Source: Nocardioides rubriscoriae (GTDB lineage Bacteria; Actinomycetota; Actinomycetes; Propionibacteriales; Nocardioidaceae). Taken from it: a stretch of 64,000 nt of DNA. How positions within the stretch are numbered: the first letter of the stretch is position 1; every line of letters begins with the position of its first letter. Of this stretch, positions 24,702 to 32,692 are shown in pieces. Under the pieces are notes generated by a model. That model made no database searches. It had not been told where the DNA came from and saw nothing but the letters and a program-made list of their open reading frames with translations. The stretch covers positions 372,001 through 436,000 of the forward strand of contig NZ_VIYJ01000001.1 of assembly GCF_008087085.1 (NCBI RefSeq), read 5' to 3'. The translations under genes and the position numbers were made by a program.

Positions 24702-26240
24702 GTGACCGAGCTGCGCAGCGGCGAGAACCGGCCCTGGCCCGACGCGCGGGTGACGGCGTACGTCGCCGGGGCGCAGGTCGGCGCGCTCCTGCTCGGCCCC
24801 GACGGGCGCGCCCTCAGTACGGCCGCCTGGGTCGACGCGGCCACCCCGGCCCGCGGGGCGGTCGCGCACGTGGCCGGGTCCGTGCAGGGCGTCACCGCGC
24901 TGCTCGCCGACGTCGACCCGGCCGTGGCCAGGGTGCTGGTCGTGGCGACCGGCTTCGACGGTGCGCCGACCGCGCAGGTGCTCACCTCCGACGGTGCGGT
25001 CGCCTTCACGGTCACCCCGGCCGCGCTGTCGACCGAGACGGCCCTGGTGATGGTCGAGGTCTACCGGCGCGACGGCGCCTGGAAGGTCCGCGCCCTCGCC
25101 CAGGGCTACGCCGGCGGCCTCGCCGCGCTCGCCGCGGCGTACGGCGCCGCGACGCCGACGTCCGCACCCGCATCGGCCGCCCCGGCCGCCCCGAGCCCGG
25201 TGCTGGACGACCCCGTCCGCCAGATCGGGATGATCCTCGACGACGCCTCGCGCACGACCGCGTCGTTCGAGTCGTCACAGGCCTTCGCCGAGCAGCGCCT
25301 GGAGCGCGACCTCGAGCAGCTGGTCGGCGACCCGTCGCTGCGGGTCGGGCCGGCCGCCGAGGCGGCCCGGGCGGCGGCCCAGCAGCGTCGCGACCAGCTC
25401 GTCGTCGAGGCCCGGGCGCGACACCGCACCGACCTCGCCCAGCTGGGCGACGAGCTGGCGACGCTGGCCCGGGTGCTGCCGCCCTCGCTGGCGCCGTGGA
25501 CGGCGCCGGGCTGGCAGGTGCCGCGGCCCGACGCGGCCCCCGCGGCCTGGGCGGTCCGGCTCGGCGAGCTGGCCCTGCCCTCGGCCCCCGACTTCCGGCT
25601 GCCGATGGTGCGCACCCTGCCGCTGGCCCCCGCCCTGTGGATCGAGACCGAGGACGGCGGCGAGGTGGTCGCCGCCCGGATGATGGCGGCCCTCACCACC
25701 CGGCTCGTCGTCGGCCTCCCCCGCGCCCCGCGACTGGCCGTCGTCGACGTCGGCGACCGCGCGATGCTCGGCCACCTGCCGACCTCCGAGCCGCCCGCCA
25801 CCGATCCCGGCGAGGCGTCGCGCGTGCTCCAGGAGCACGTCGAGCACCTGCGGATGGTCGCGATGGCCCGCCGCTCGCAGGCCCTCGACGACCTGCCGCC
25901 CCAGCACCGGCCCGGTCGCGTGCTGCTGGTCCCCGACTTCCCCGGCGGCCTCGACGACTCCTCCGTGGCGGCCGTCCACCAGCTCGTGGCCCACGGCGCC
26001 GACTGCGGGGTCAACGTCGTGCTGTCCGGCCGGCGCCCCGAGAGCCTCGGCATCGCCGTGCTCGACCTCGTCCACGACCTCTGCCTGCGGGTGCCGACCG
26101 CCCCCGGGGGCGACCTGGTCGACTCCTACGGCGGCGTGAGCTGGGTCTTCCACCCCGACCTCGGCCCCGACGACCCCTTCGTCGCCGAGCGCGTGCAGGA
26201 CGCCGTGACCCGGCGCGTCACCGAGCGCGACCGGACCTGA
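24702..26240 (+). CDS. TerD-like domain fused to a degenerate FtsK/HerA-like region
   Basis: The 512-residue protein begins with about 145 residues clearly related to the N-terminal domain of its neighbour (shared VEVYRRDGAWKVRALAQGY). A coiled helical segment follows (about 170-255). The C-terminal half recalls FtsK/HerA ATPases (PRLAVVDVGDRAMLGHLPT; RVLLVPDFPGGLDDSS; NVVLSGRRPE), but no Walker A GxxxxGK/S is present. The region expected to hold it reads ETEDGGEVVAARMM. Ter-system ATPase fusions are known; this one looks catalytically dead. The GTG lies 11 bases after the double-TerD stop. Confidence 0.75.
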   Translation: MTELRSGENRPWPDARVTAYVAGAQVGALLLGPDGRALSTAAWVDAATPARGAVAHVAGSVQGVTALLADVDPAVARVLVVATGFDGAPTAQVLTSDGAVAFTVTPAALSTETALVMVEVYRRDGAWKVRALAQGYAGGLAALAAAYGAATPTSAPASAAPAAPSPVLDDPVRQIGMILDDASRTTASFESSQAFAEQRLERDLEQLVGDPSLRVGPAAEAARAAAQQRRDQLVVEARARHRTDLAQLGDELATLARVLPPSLAPWTAPGWQVPRPDAAPAAWAVRLGELALPSAPDFRLPMVRTLPLAPALWIETEDGGEVVAARMMAALTTRLVVGLPRAPRLAVVDVGDRAMLGHLPTSEPPATDPGEASRVLQEHVEHLRMVAMARRSQALDDLPPQHRPGRVLLVPDFPGGLDDSSVAAVHQLVAHGADCGVNVVLSGRRPESLGIAVLDLVHDLCLRVPTAPGGDLVDSYGGVSWVFHPDLGPDDPFVAERVQDAVTRRVTERDRT

Positions 26241-26265
26241 GACCGGACCTGATACCGGACCTGAT
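26230..26265. repeat. Three 12-base tandem repeats across the stop codon
   Basis: ACCGGACCTGA plus one base occurs three times with a 12-base period, starting at 26230, 26242 and 26254. The first copy holds the stop of the TerD/FtsK-like gene, and the other two repeat TGA in the same frame. A short dyad, ACCGAT-TCG-ATCGGT, follows at 26266-26280 before tRNA-Phe. Confidence 0.9.
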
Positions 26266-26313
26266 ACCGATTCGATCGGTGCCGGACGGCTCCGGTAAGG
26301 TTCTCGTCGTTCG

Positions 26314-26387
26314 GGGCAGGTAGCTCAGTTGGTACGAGCGATCGCCTGAAAAGTGATAGGTCGGCGGTTCGACCCCGCCCCTGCCCA
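26314..26387 (+). tRNA. tRNA-Phe (anticodon GAA)
   Basis: The cloverleaf has acceptor GGGCAGG/CCTGCCC, D-arm GCTC...GAGC, anticodon arm ATCGC-CTGAAAA-GTGAT and T-arm GGCGG-TTCGACC-CCGCC, with discriminator A. CCA is not encoded (CCG follows). In many actinobacteria tRNA-Glu, -Asp and -Phe are one tandem cluster; here the two TerD genes separate Phe from the others. Confidence 0.96.
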
Positions 26388-26397
26388 CCGAGCACAG

Positions 26398-26425
26398 CAC
26401 CCCCGTCGGTCAGCCGGCGGGGGTG
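26398..26425. terminator. Terminator hairpin after tRNA-Phe
   Basis: CACCCCCGTCGG pairs with CCGGCGGGGGTG (12 bp, one G-T) around a 4-base loop, followed by TTCT. It starts 11 bases after the tRNA. It also overlaps the last codons of the facing minus-strand gene, so it may serve both directions. Confidence 0.85.
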
Positions 26426-28989
26426 TTCTCATGCCGGCGGGGGCGCAGCGTCCGCCACGCCCACCCCAGCCCGGCGCTCGTACGACGGTGCAGCCCGTAG
26501 GCGGCGACGCCGACGGCCACCGAGGCCAGGACGGCGAGGTAGGGGTGGCCGGCGTCCTCGAGGTCGGGGTAGACCTGCCACTGCGTGAGGTAGATCCACA
26601 GCGACGCGGCCGCGACCAGGCGTACGACGGCCGCGAGCGGCGCCGGAAGGCGCACGGGTCGGCCCCACAGCAGCAGGGCGAGGCCGACGGCGACGACCGC
26701 CTCGCGCTGGGGGTCGGCGAAGAAGCCGTGGCTGGCGACCACGGCGAAGGCCCCGACGGCCAGGCGCTGCGGCGTCGTGCGCGCCTCGGCGGCCGCCCAG
26801 CCGGCGGCCACGCACCACAGGACCAGCGGCACGGAGTAGCGCTCGGTGGGGCCGGCGGTGACGCCGGTCCAGACGTAGCGCAGCGCGAGCGCGCCCACCG
26901 CGAGCGCCAACGGCGTCGCGAAGGGACGCGCGCGCTGGAGCCGGTCGAACGCGGGGACGGCGAGCAGCGCCGCGAGGCCGACGGGCACCCAGACCACGAC
27001 CTCGAGGAACCACAGCTGCCAGTCAGGGGTCCACCGCTGGTCGCCGAGCAGCCCGTTGAGGAAGAACGCGGTGGCGGGCCGGTAGTCGCCGACCAGCACG
27101 ACGCACCCCCCGATCCACAGCGAGGCGGGCACGGCGACCGCGGCCGCCGAGGCGAGCAGCCGACCCGCGCGTCGCCGGCGTCCGGCCACGGCCAGGGGGA
27201 AGCGGGCCAGGTTGAAGCCGACGACGGCGAGCAGCACGTGGGCACCGCCGGGCACCAGGACGAGGTCGGCGTGCGTGGCCAGGATCATCACGATCGCGAC
27301 GGCGCGGATCACCACGGGCAGCTCGAGCGAGGTGGTGTGGCGGCGCGGACGGCGCGCGGTGGCGGCGAGGTCGCGGATCGGCAGGGCCTGCCAGTGCGAC
27401 GGCAGGTGGCCGAGCACCTGGCTCAGCCGGGTCGAGACCTCGACGAACGACAGCGAGTCGCCGCCCAGGCTGACGAAGGTGTCGTCGGGCGTCGCGTCGG
27501 GCCGGCCGAGGACGGCGGCGTAGAGGTCGCGCAGCGAGGCGGCGCTGACCCGGGGTGCCGGCGTGGGGGTGCCGGCGCGGGCCTCGGCGAGGGCCGCGGC
27601 GTGTCGGGCCAGGGCGGCGTGGTCGACCTTGCCCGACCCGGTCAGCGGGAGTCGCTCGAGCCGGTGCACGCGTACAGCGCCGGGCGGCAGCCCCGTGCGC
27701 GCGACGAGCCGGGCCCGGACGCGGTGGGCCACCCGGCTGCGCGTGACGAAGGCGTGCAGGGCGTCGTCGTGCACGACGACGGCGGTCGGCACGTCGGCCT
27801 GCTGCTCGAGCCGGTCGAGGTCGAGCCGCAGGCCGAGGACCTTGCGCTGGCGACCGAGCCGACCGGTCACCTCCCACATCCCGTCGGGGGCGCGGCGACC
27901 CAGGTCGCCGGTGCGCAGCTCGGTCAGCTCGGGGCCGCGCGCGAGGTCGGCGGGCGAGGTGGCGTAGCCCATCATCACGTTGGGACCCGCGTAGACGAGC
28001 TCGCCGACGCCGTCGGCGAGGTCGTCGGGGTCGAGCCCCTCGACCGGGTCGACGCGCAGCGACCCGCCCGGCACGGGGACCCCGATCGCGGTGGGCCGAC
28101 CGGCCGCCAGGTCGGGCGGGAGGTAGGCCATGCGGGCCGTGGCCTCGGTCTGGCCGTACATCACGACGAGGTCCCAGCCGCGGCGCTGCCCGAGTTGGGC
28201 GAAGCGGGTGACGCGCTCGGGCGCGAGCCGCCCGCCGGCCTGGGTGACGTAGCGCAGGCTCGGCAGGTCGCGCTCTGCGAAGCCGCTGGCCTCGAGGACC
28301 TCGAAGGTGTGGGGCACGCCCGCGACCCCGGTCACGCGGTGCTCGGCCACGAGGTCCCAGAAGCACTCGTCGGCCACCGACAGCTCAGTGAGGACGACGC
28401 CGGCACCGGCGGCGAGGTGGCTGGTGAGCACCGAGAGCCCGTAGCAGTAGTGCAGCGGCAGGGAGGTGATCGCGCGGTCGCGCGGCGAGAGCCGGAGGTA
28501 GTCGGCGATGGCGTGGGCGTTGGAGACCACGTTGTCGAGGCTGAGCCGCACCAGCTTGGGCGACCCGGTCGAGCCGGAGGTCGACAGCAGCTGGGCGAGG
28601 TCGGGGTGCAGGTCGTCGCGGTCGTGCGGGCGGGTCGTCACCTGCAGCCCGGCGGGGGTCGCGACGACGTCGGGAGCGTAGGTGGCGCGGATGTCGTCGG
28701 CGCGCGCCCCGTCGGCCTGGCCGACGACGAGCACCGGGTGGCCGCCGGCCAGGCAGGCGAGGTAGGTGACCACGGTGCGCAGGTCGCGGGTGGCCTCCAG
28801 CAGCACCAGGCGGCGCGAGGGCCCGAGCGCCTCGACGGTGGCCCGCACGGCGGCCGCCAGCTCGGCGTACGTCGTGGTGCCCTCGGGGGTGACCAGGGCG
28901 ACGGCCTCCGGGGCGCCGCCGAGCAGCGGCAGGGCATGGCCACGCCGGGGTCGGGTGGTGGGCCCGGGGGCCACCGGCCGCGTGGTCAC
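26410..28989 (-). CDS. Adenylation-carrier-acyltransferase-3 fusion protein
   Basis: The 859-residue protein joins three modules. Residues 1-465 are an AMP-binding domain with P-loop STSGSTGSP (137-145), YGQTEAT (278-284), RTGDLG (359-364) and the catalytic Lys454 in PLTGSGKVD. Residues about 482-545 are a phosphopantetheine carrier with Ser512 in LGGDSLSF. Residues about 555-840 are a multispanning acyltransferase-3 domain with a likely His573 and QLWFLEVVVW. All key residues look intact. It probably loads an acid onto its own carrier and passes it across or onto a membrane substrate. The GTG overlaps the ABC ATPase stop, so it is part of the iron operon. The acid and the acceptor are unknown. 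Confidence 0.85.
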   Translation of the reverse strand: MTTRPVAPGPTTRPRRGHALPLLGGAPEAVALVTPEGTTTYAELAAAVRATVEALGPSRRLVLLEATRDLRTVVTYLACLAGGHPVLVVGQADGARADDIRATYAPDVVATPAGLQVTTRPHDRDDLHPDLAQLLSTSGSTGSPKLVRLSLDNVVSNAHAIADYLRLSPRDRAITSLPLHYCYGLSVLTSHLAAGAGVVLTELSVADECFWDLVAEHRVTGVAGVPHTFEVLEASGFAERDLPSLRYVTQAGGRLAPERVTRFAQLGQRRGWDLVVMYGQTEATARMAYLPPDLAAGRPTAIGVPVPGGSLRVDPVEGLDPDDLADGVGELVYAGPNVMMGYATSPADLARGPELTELRTGDLGRRAPDGMWEVTGRLGRQRKVLGLRLDLDRLEQQADVPTAVVVHDDALHAFVTRSRVAHRVRARLVARTGLPPGAVRVHRLERLPLTGSGKVDHAALARHAAALAEARAGTPTPAPRVSAASLRDLYAAVLGRPDATPDDTFVSLGGDSLSFVEVSTRLSQVLGHLPSHWQALPIRDLAATARRPRRHTTSLELPVVIRAVAIVMILATHADLVLVPGGAHVLLAVVGFNLARFPLAVAGRRRRAGRLLASAAAVAVPASLWIGGCVVLVGDYRPATAFFLNGLLGDQRWTPDWQLWFLEVVVWVPVGLAALLAVPAFDRLQRARPFATPLALAVGALALRYVWTGVTAGPTERYSVPLVLWCVAAGWAAAEARTTPQRLAVGAFAVVASHGFFADPQREAVVAVGLALLLWGRPVRLPAPLAAVVRLVAAASLWIYLTQWQVYPDLEDAGHPYLAVLASVAVGVAAYGLHRRTSAGLGWAWRTLRPRRHENTPAG

Positions 28990-30047
28990 GACGGGGTCTG
29001 GTCGTCGGGGGCGAAGGCGACGGCCGGTCCGACGACCCTGGCCCGCGCGATCGAGCCGACCTCGGGGATGGTGCCGCTGGGGGTGCGCGCGGTGAGCAGG
29101 TCGCCGGTCTCCTCCACGCGGACCCGCACGGTCGCGTCGTGGCCGAAGAAGCTCACGTCGAGGACCCGGACCCGGGCTCCGTGGGCCGGGTCGTCGTCGC
29201 TGACGAGCTGCACCTGCTCGGAGCGTACGGCGATCCGCACGGCCCCGGGGGCGTGGTGGTCGCGCAGCGCGACGACGCCGAGCGGGCTGGTCGCGGAGCC
29301 GGGCGCCCCGGCGGTGACGACGCCGCCGACGAGCGTGGCGTGCCCGATGAACGAGGCGACCACGGGGTCGGCCGGCGACAGGTAGACCTCGGCCGGCGTC
29401 GCGACCTGGCGGAAGCGGCCGCCGTCCATCACGGCAACCTGGTCGGCCAGCGACAGCGCCTCGCCCTGGTCGTGGGTCACCAGGATGCCGGCGGCTCCGC
29501 TGGCGCGCACGGCGCGGGTGACGGCGCGACCGGTCTCCTCGCGCAGCCCGGCGTCGAGGGAGGAGAACGGCTCGTCGAGCAGCACCAGTGCCGGGCGGGG
29601 CGCCAGCGCCCGGGCCAGGGCGACGCGCTGCTGCTGGCCGCCGGAGAGCTGGTGGGGGTGACGGTGCGCGAGGTCGGCGGGCAGCTCGACGAGCTCGAGC
29701 ATCTCGGCGACCACCGAGCCCCGACGCTCGGAGCGCAGCAGCCCGAAGCCGATGTTGGCCGCGACGTCGAGGTGGGGGAACAGCGCACCCTCCTGCGGCA
29801 CGTAGCCGATGCCGCGGCGGCGCGGCGGGACCGTGCGTCCGCGCGACACCATCGCGGTGCCGGCCACGGTCACGGTGCCGGCGGCCGGCTTGAGGAACCC
29901 AGCGACGACCCGCAGCAGCGTGGTCTTGCCGCAGCCCGACGACCCGAGGACCGCGGTCACGCCGCTCTCGACGGTGAGGTCGACGCCACGTAGGACCGGG
30001 CGGTCGCCGTAGGACAGCGAGACGCCGTCGACGCGCAGGGCGGTCAT
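28986..30047 (-). CDS. Ferric-iron-type ABC transporter ATPase
   Basis: The 353-residue ATPase has Walker A GSSGCGKTT (residues 35-43), Q-loop YVPQEGALFPHL, signature LSGGQQQRVALARAL, Walker B LVLLDEPFSSLDA and H-loop TH. A C-terminal TOBE-like domain (IAVRSEQVQLV) places it in the FbpC/PotA branch. It powers the fused permease upstream, with which it overlaps by ATGA. Context and the iron box make ferric iron the likely substrate. Confidence 0.93.
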   Translation of the reverse strand: MTALRVDGVSLSYGDRPVLRGVDLTVESGVTAVLGSSGCGKTTLLRVVAGFLKPAAGTVTVAGTAMVSRGRTVPPRRRGIGYVPQEGALFPHLDVAANIGFGLLRSERRGSVVAEMLELVELPADLAHRHPHQLSGGQQQRVALARALAPRPALVLLDEPFSSLDAGLREETGRAVTRAVRASGAAGILVTHDQGEALSLADQVAVMDGGRFRQVATPAEVYLSPADPVVASFIGHATLVGGVVTAGAPGSATSPLGVVALRDHHAPGAVRIAVRSEQVQLVSDDDPAHGARVRVLDVSFFGHDATVRVRVEETGDLLTARTPSGTIPEVGSIARARVVGPAVAFAPDDQTPS

Positions 30048-31600
30048 GCGCTGCGCCCGAGCGTCATGCGGCCCAGCAACCAGGTCGCGGGCACCGAGAG
30101 CACCACGAGGGTCAGCGCGTAGGGGGCCGCGGCGCCGTAGGCGACCGCGGAGGCGTCCTGCCAGAAGCCGGTCGCGAGGGTCGTCGTGCCGGTCGGCGAG
30201 AGCAGCAGGGTGGCGGTGAGCTCGGTCGAGACGGCCAGCGAGACCAGGGCGACCGACGCCGCGAGCCCCGGGGCGACCAGCGGCAGGGTGACGCGCACCG
30301 TGGCCTGCGGGCCCGAGCAGCCGAGCGAGCGGGCGACGTCGTCGAGCACGGGCGGCGCGAGCTCGAGGGTGGACCGGACGCTGACGACGGCGCGCGGCAG
30401 GAACAGCACGACGTAGCCGAGGAGCAGCAGGACCACGGTCTGGTACAGCGCCGGGACCGACCGGATCGACACCGTCACCAGGGCGAGGCCGACCACGATG
30501 CCGGGCATGGCGCTCGCGGTGTAGGTGAAGCGCTCGATCACGGTGCTCAGCCACCCGCGGTGGCGCACGGCCAGCCAGGCGACGGGCAGCGCGGCGACCG
30601 TGGCGATGGCGCCGCCGACGACGGCCAGCCCCACGGTGGTGCCGGCGGCGGTGGCCAGCGCGCCCAGGTCGAGCGAGGTCGACGCCCCCCGCAGCAGCCA
30701 GCGCCCCAGGCTCACCAGGGGTACGGCGAGCGCGAGGAGCGCCAGCACTCCCAGGCCCGCGGCGGCCGCCGGCGCGCGGCGGCCGAGCTGGACCTGCGTG
30801 GCGGCGCGCGACGCGCCGCCGCCGACCCGCGAACGCCGCCGCCGGCCCCGCAGGGCCAGCTCGAGGCCCAGCAGCAGCAGGCAGAACACCACCAGCACGC
30901 CGGCGAGCAGCGTCGCGGCCGGGCCGTTGAAGGCGCTGGCGTACTGCTGCAGGATCGCGGTCGTCAGGGTGGGGTAGTTGAGCAGCTGCAGCGCGCCGTA
31001 CTCGGCGAGCAGGTGCAGCCCGACCAGGAGCGCCCCGCCGAGCACGGCCGGGCTGATCGCCGGCAGCACGATGCGCAGGAAGCTCGTCCACGGGCCGTGG
31101 CCCAGCGAGGCGGCGACCTCCTCGAGGCTGGGGTCGAGGCGGCGCAGCGCGGCGACCGTCGGCAGGTAGACCAGGGGGTAGTAGGACAGGCTCATCACGA
31201 GCACCGCGCCGGGGAAGCTCTGCACGGCGTGGGTGGTGGAGACCCAGGCGTAGCCGTTGACGAACGCCGGGACCGCGAGCGGCGCGCACATGACGCCGTG
31301 CCACAGCCGGCCGCCCGGCACGTCGGTGCGCTCGACCAGCCAGGCCGCACCCACCCCGAGCGCCACGCTGAGGAGGGTCCCGGCCACCAGCAGCCGGGTG
31401 GTGTTCCACAGCAGCTCGCCGATGCGGGGCCGGACCAGGAAGTCGACGGCCTCGCCGGGGGGCTGGTCGGTGGCCGACCACACGACGTAGCCGAGCGGGA
31501 CCAGGCAGGCCGCTGCCACGACGAGCCCGGCCACCAGCAGCGGGACCGACGCCGTGCCGCGGGCCCCCGGGGGCGGTCCGGCGGGCGACCGGACCGCCAC
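30044..31600 (-). CDS. Ferric-iron-type ABC transporter permease (fused dimer)
   Basis: The 518-residue membrane protein contains two binding-protein-dependent permease domains in one chain, with about 12 helices, as in FbpB/SfuB. Each half has an EAA-type loop: EEVAASLGHGPWTSFLRIVLP near residue 160 and DDVARSLGCSGPQATVRVTLP near 420. The GTG at 31600 lies 11 bases after the binding-protein stop. The C-terminal ATGA overlap couples it to the ATPase. Confidence 0.93.
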   Translation of the reverse strand: MAVRSPAGPPPGARGTASVPLLVAGLVVAAACLVPLGYVVWSATDQPPGEAVDFLVRPRIGELLWNTTRLLVAGTLLSVALGVGAAWLVERTDVPGGRLWHGVMCAPLAVPAFVNGYAWVSTTHAVQSFPGAVLVMSLSYYPLVYLPTVAALRRLDPSLEEVAASLGHGPWTSFLRIVLPAISPAVLGGALLVGLHLLAEYGALQLLNYPTLTTAILQQYASAFNGPAATLLAGVLVVFCLLLLGLELALRGRRRRSRVGGGASRAATQVQLGRRAPAAAAGLGVLALLALAVPLVSLGRWLLRGASTSLDLGALATAAGTTVGLAVVGGAIATVAALPVAWLAVRHRGWLSTVIERFTYTASAMPGIVVGLALVTVSIRSVPALYQTVVLLLLGYVVLFLPRAVVSVRSTLELAPPVLDDVARSLGCSGPQATVRVTLPLVAPGLAASVALVSLAVSTELTATLLLSPTGTTTLATGFWQDASAVAYGAAAPYALTLVVLSVPATWLLGRMTLGRSA

Positions 31601-31611
31601 GGCGGTAGCGC

Positions 31612-32616
31612 TCAGAGGAACCCGGCCTCGGTGAGCATCGAGACGACCTTCTCGCTGTCGAGGTCGGAGACGTCGACCGGCGGCGGGTCGAGCTCGCTGA
31701 ACGGCTTGACCCCGTCGCCCAGCGTGACGCTCGGGTCGAGGGGGTACTCCAGCGCGTAGCTGTCGGCCAGGCCCTGCTGCCCGGCCTTGCTGGTGAGGAA
31801 GGCGATGAACTTCTCGGCGTCGCTCTGGTGGTCGCTGGAGGCGAGCACCCCCGCGCCCGAGACGCTCACGAACGCGCCCGGGTCCTGGTCGCCGAAGAAG
31901 TGCAGCTGGGTGTTGTCGCTGACCTCGCCTGACTCGGCCTGGTCCCTGTACCAGTAGTAGTGGTAGATGATCCCGAGGTCGGACTGGCCCGCGTTGACCG
32001 ACTCGAGCACCACGTTGTTGCCGTCGTAGACGGTGCCGTTGGCCTTGATGCCGGCCAGCCAGTCACGAGTGGCGTCCTCGCCCTCGAGCTCGAGGACGGC
32101 CGCGACGATGGCCTGGAAGTCGGCGCCCGTCGGGGAGAACGAGATGCGGCCCTTCCACTCGGGGTCGGCGAGGTCGAGCAGCGAGTCGGGCAGCTCGGAC
32201 TCCTGCACCTGGTCGGTGTTGTAGACCAGCACGGTCGAGCGGGCCACGAACCCGGTCCACTCGCCGCTCGCCGGGCGGTACTGCGCCGGGATGGCCCCCA
32301 GGTCGGCCTGCGGCAGCTTCTGGAGCAGGCCGGCACGCTCGACGGCCGCCATCGCCGGGGAGTTCTCGGTGAGGAAGACGTCGGCCGGGGACGCGTCGCC
32401 CTCGGCGACCAGCTGCGAGGCGAGCTCGAGGTCGGAGCCGTTGCGCAGCTCGACCTCGATGCCGGTCTCCTCGGTGAAGGCCGGGGCCAGCTCCTCGATC
32501 AGCTGCTCGTGCTGGGCGTTGTAGACCACGATCTTCGGGCCGTCGTCGCCGCCGCACCCGGCGAGGGCGAAGGGCAGCGAGAGCGCGAGAGCCAGGGGCA
32601 GCAGGAGACGAGTCAC
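31612..32616 (-). CDS. Ferric-iron-binding lipoprotein of an ABC importer
   Basis: The 334-residue protein begins with a lipoprotein signal, MTRLLLPLALALSLPFALAG, then Cys, so it is anchored outside the membrane. The rest is an FbpA-like periplasmic-binding fold starting KIVVYNAQHEQL. It keeps the paired tyrosines that bind iron in this family (IIYHYYWYRDQ). GAAGG precedes the GTG, and an iron box lies just upstream. It is the first gene of a four-gene operon: binding protein, permease, ATPase and the adenylation-carrier-acyltransferase fusion. Confidence 0.94.
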   Translation of the reverse strand: MTRLLLPLALALSLPFALAGCGGDDGPKIVVYNAQHEQLIEELAPAFTEETGIEVELRNGSDLELASQLVAEGDASPADVFLTENSPAMAAVERAGLLQKLPQADLGAIPAQYRPASGEWTGFVARSTVLVYNTDQVQESELPDSLLDLADPEWKGRISFSPTGADFQAIVAAVLELEGEDATRDWLAGIKANGTVYDGNNVVLESVNAGQSDLGIIYHYYWYRDQAESGEVSDNTQLHFFGDQDPGAFVSVSGAGVLASSDHQSDAEKFIAFLTSKAGQQGLADSYALEYPLDPSVTLGDGVKPFSELDPPPVDVSDLDSEKVVSMLTEAGFL

Positions 32617-32640
32617 GGGACCTTCACAGCCTTCGTATGG

Positions 32641-32659
32641 TTAGGACAGCCTCACCATA
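32641..32659 (-). promoter_or_regulatory. Iron box (DtxR/IdeR-type operator)
   Basis: Read on the minus strand, TATGGTGAGGCTGTCCTAA matches the IdeR/DmdR consensus TTAGGTTAGGCTAACCTAA at 14 of 19 positions. It ends 24 bases before the GTG of the iron-binding lipoprotein. The family represses iron-uptake genes when Fe(II) is plentiful. No dtxR/ideR gene is in the window. Confidence 0.7.
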
Positions 32660-32692
32660 CCGCGCCCGCTCAACTCGTGTGCGTGCGCTCCA

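Noticed and set aside
23018..26387. Integrative element at the tRNA genes
   Set aside because: No integrase, relaxase or duplicated tRNA 3' end is visible. An old insertion of the TerD pair remains possible but not a recognisable mobile element.
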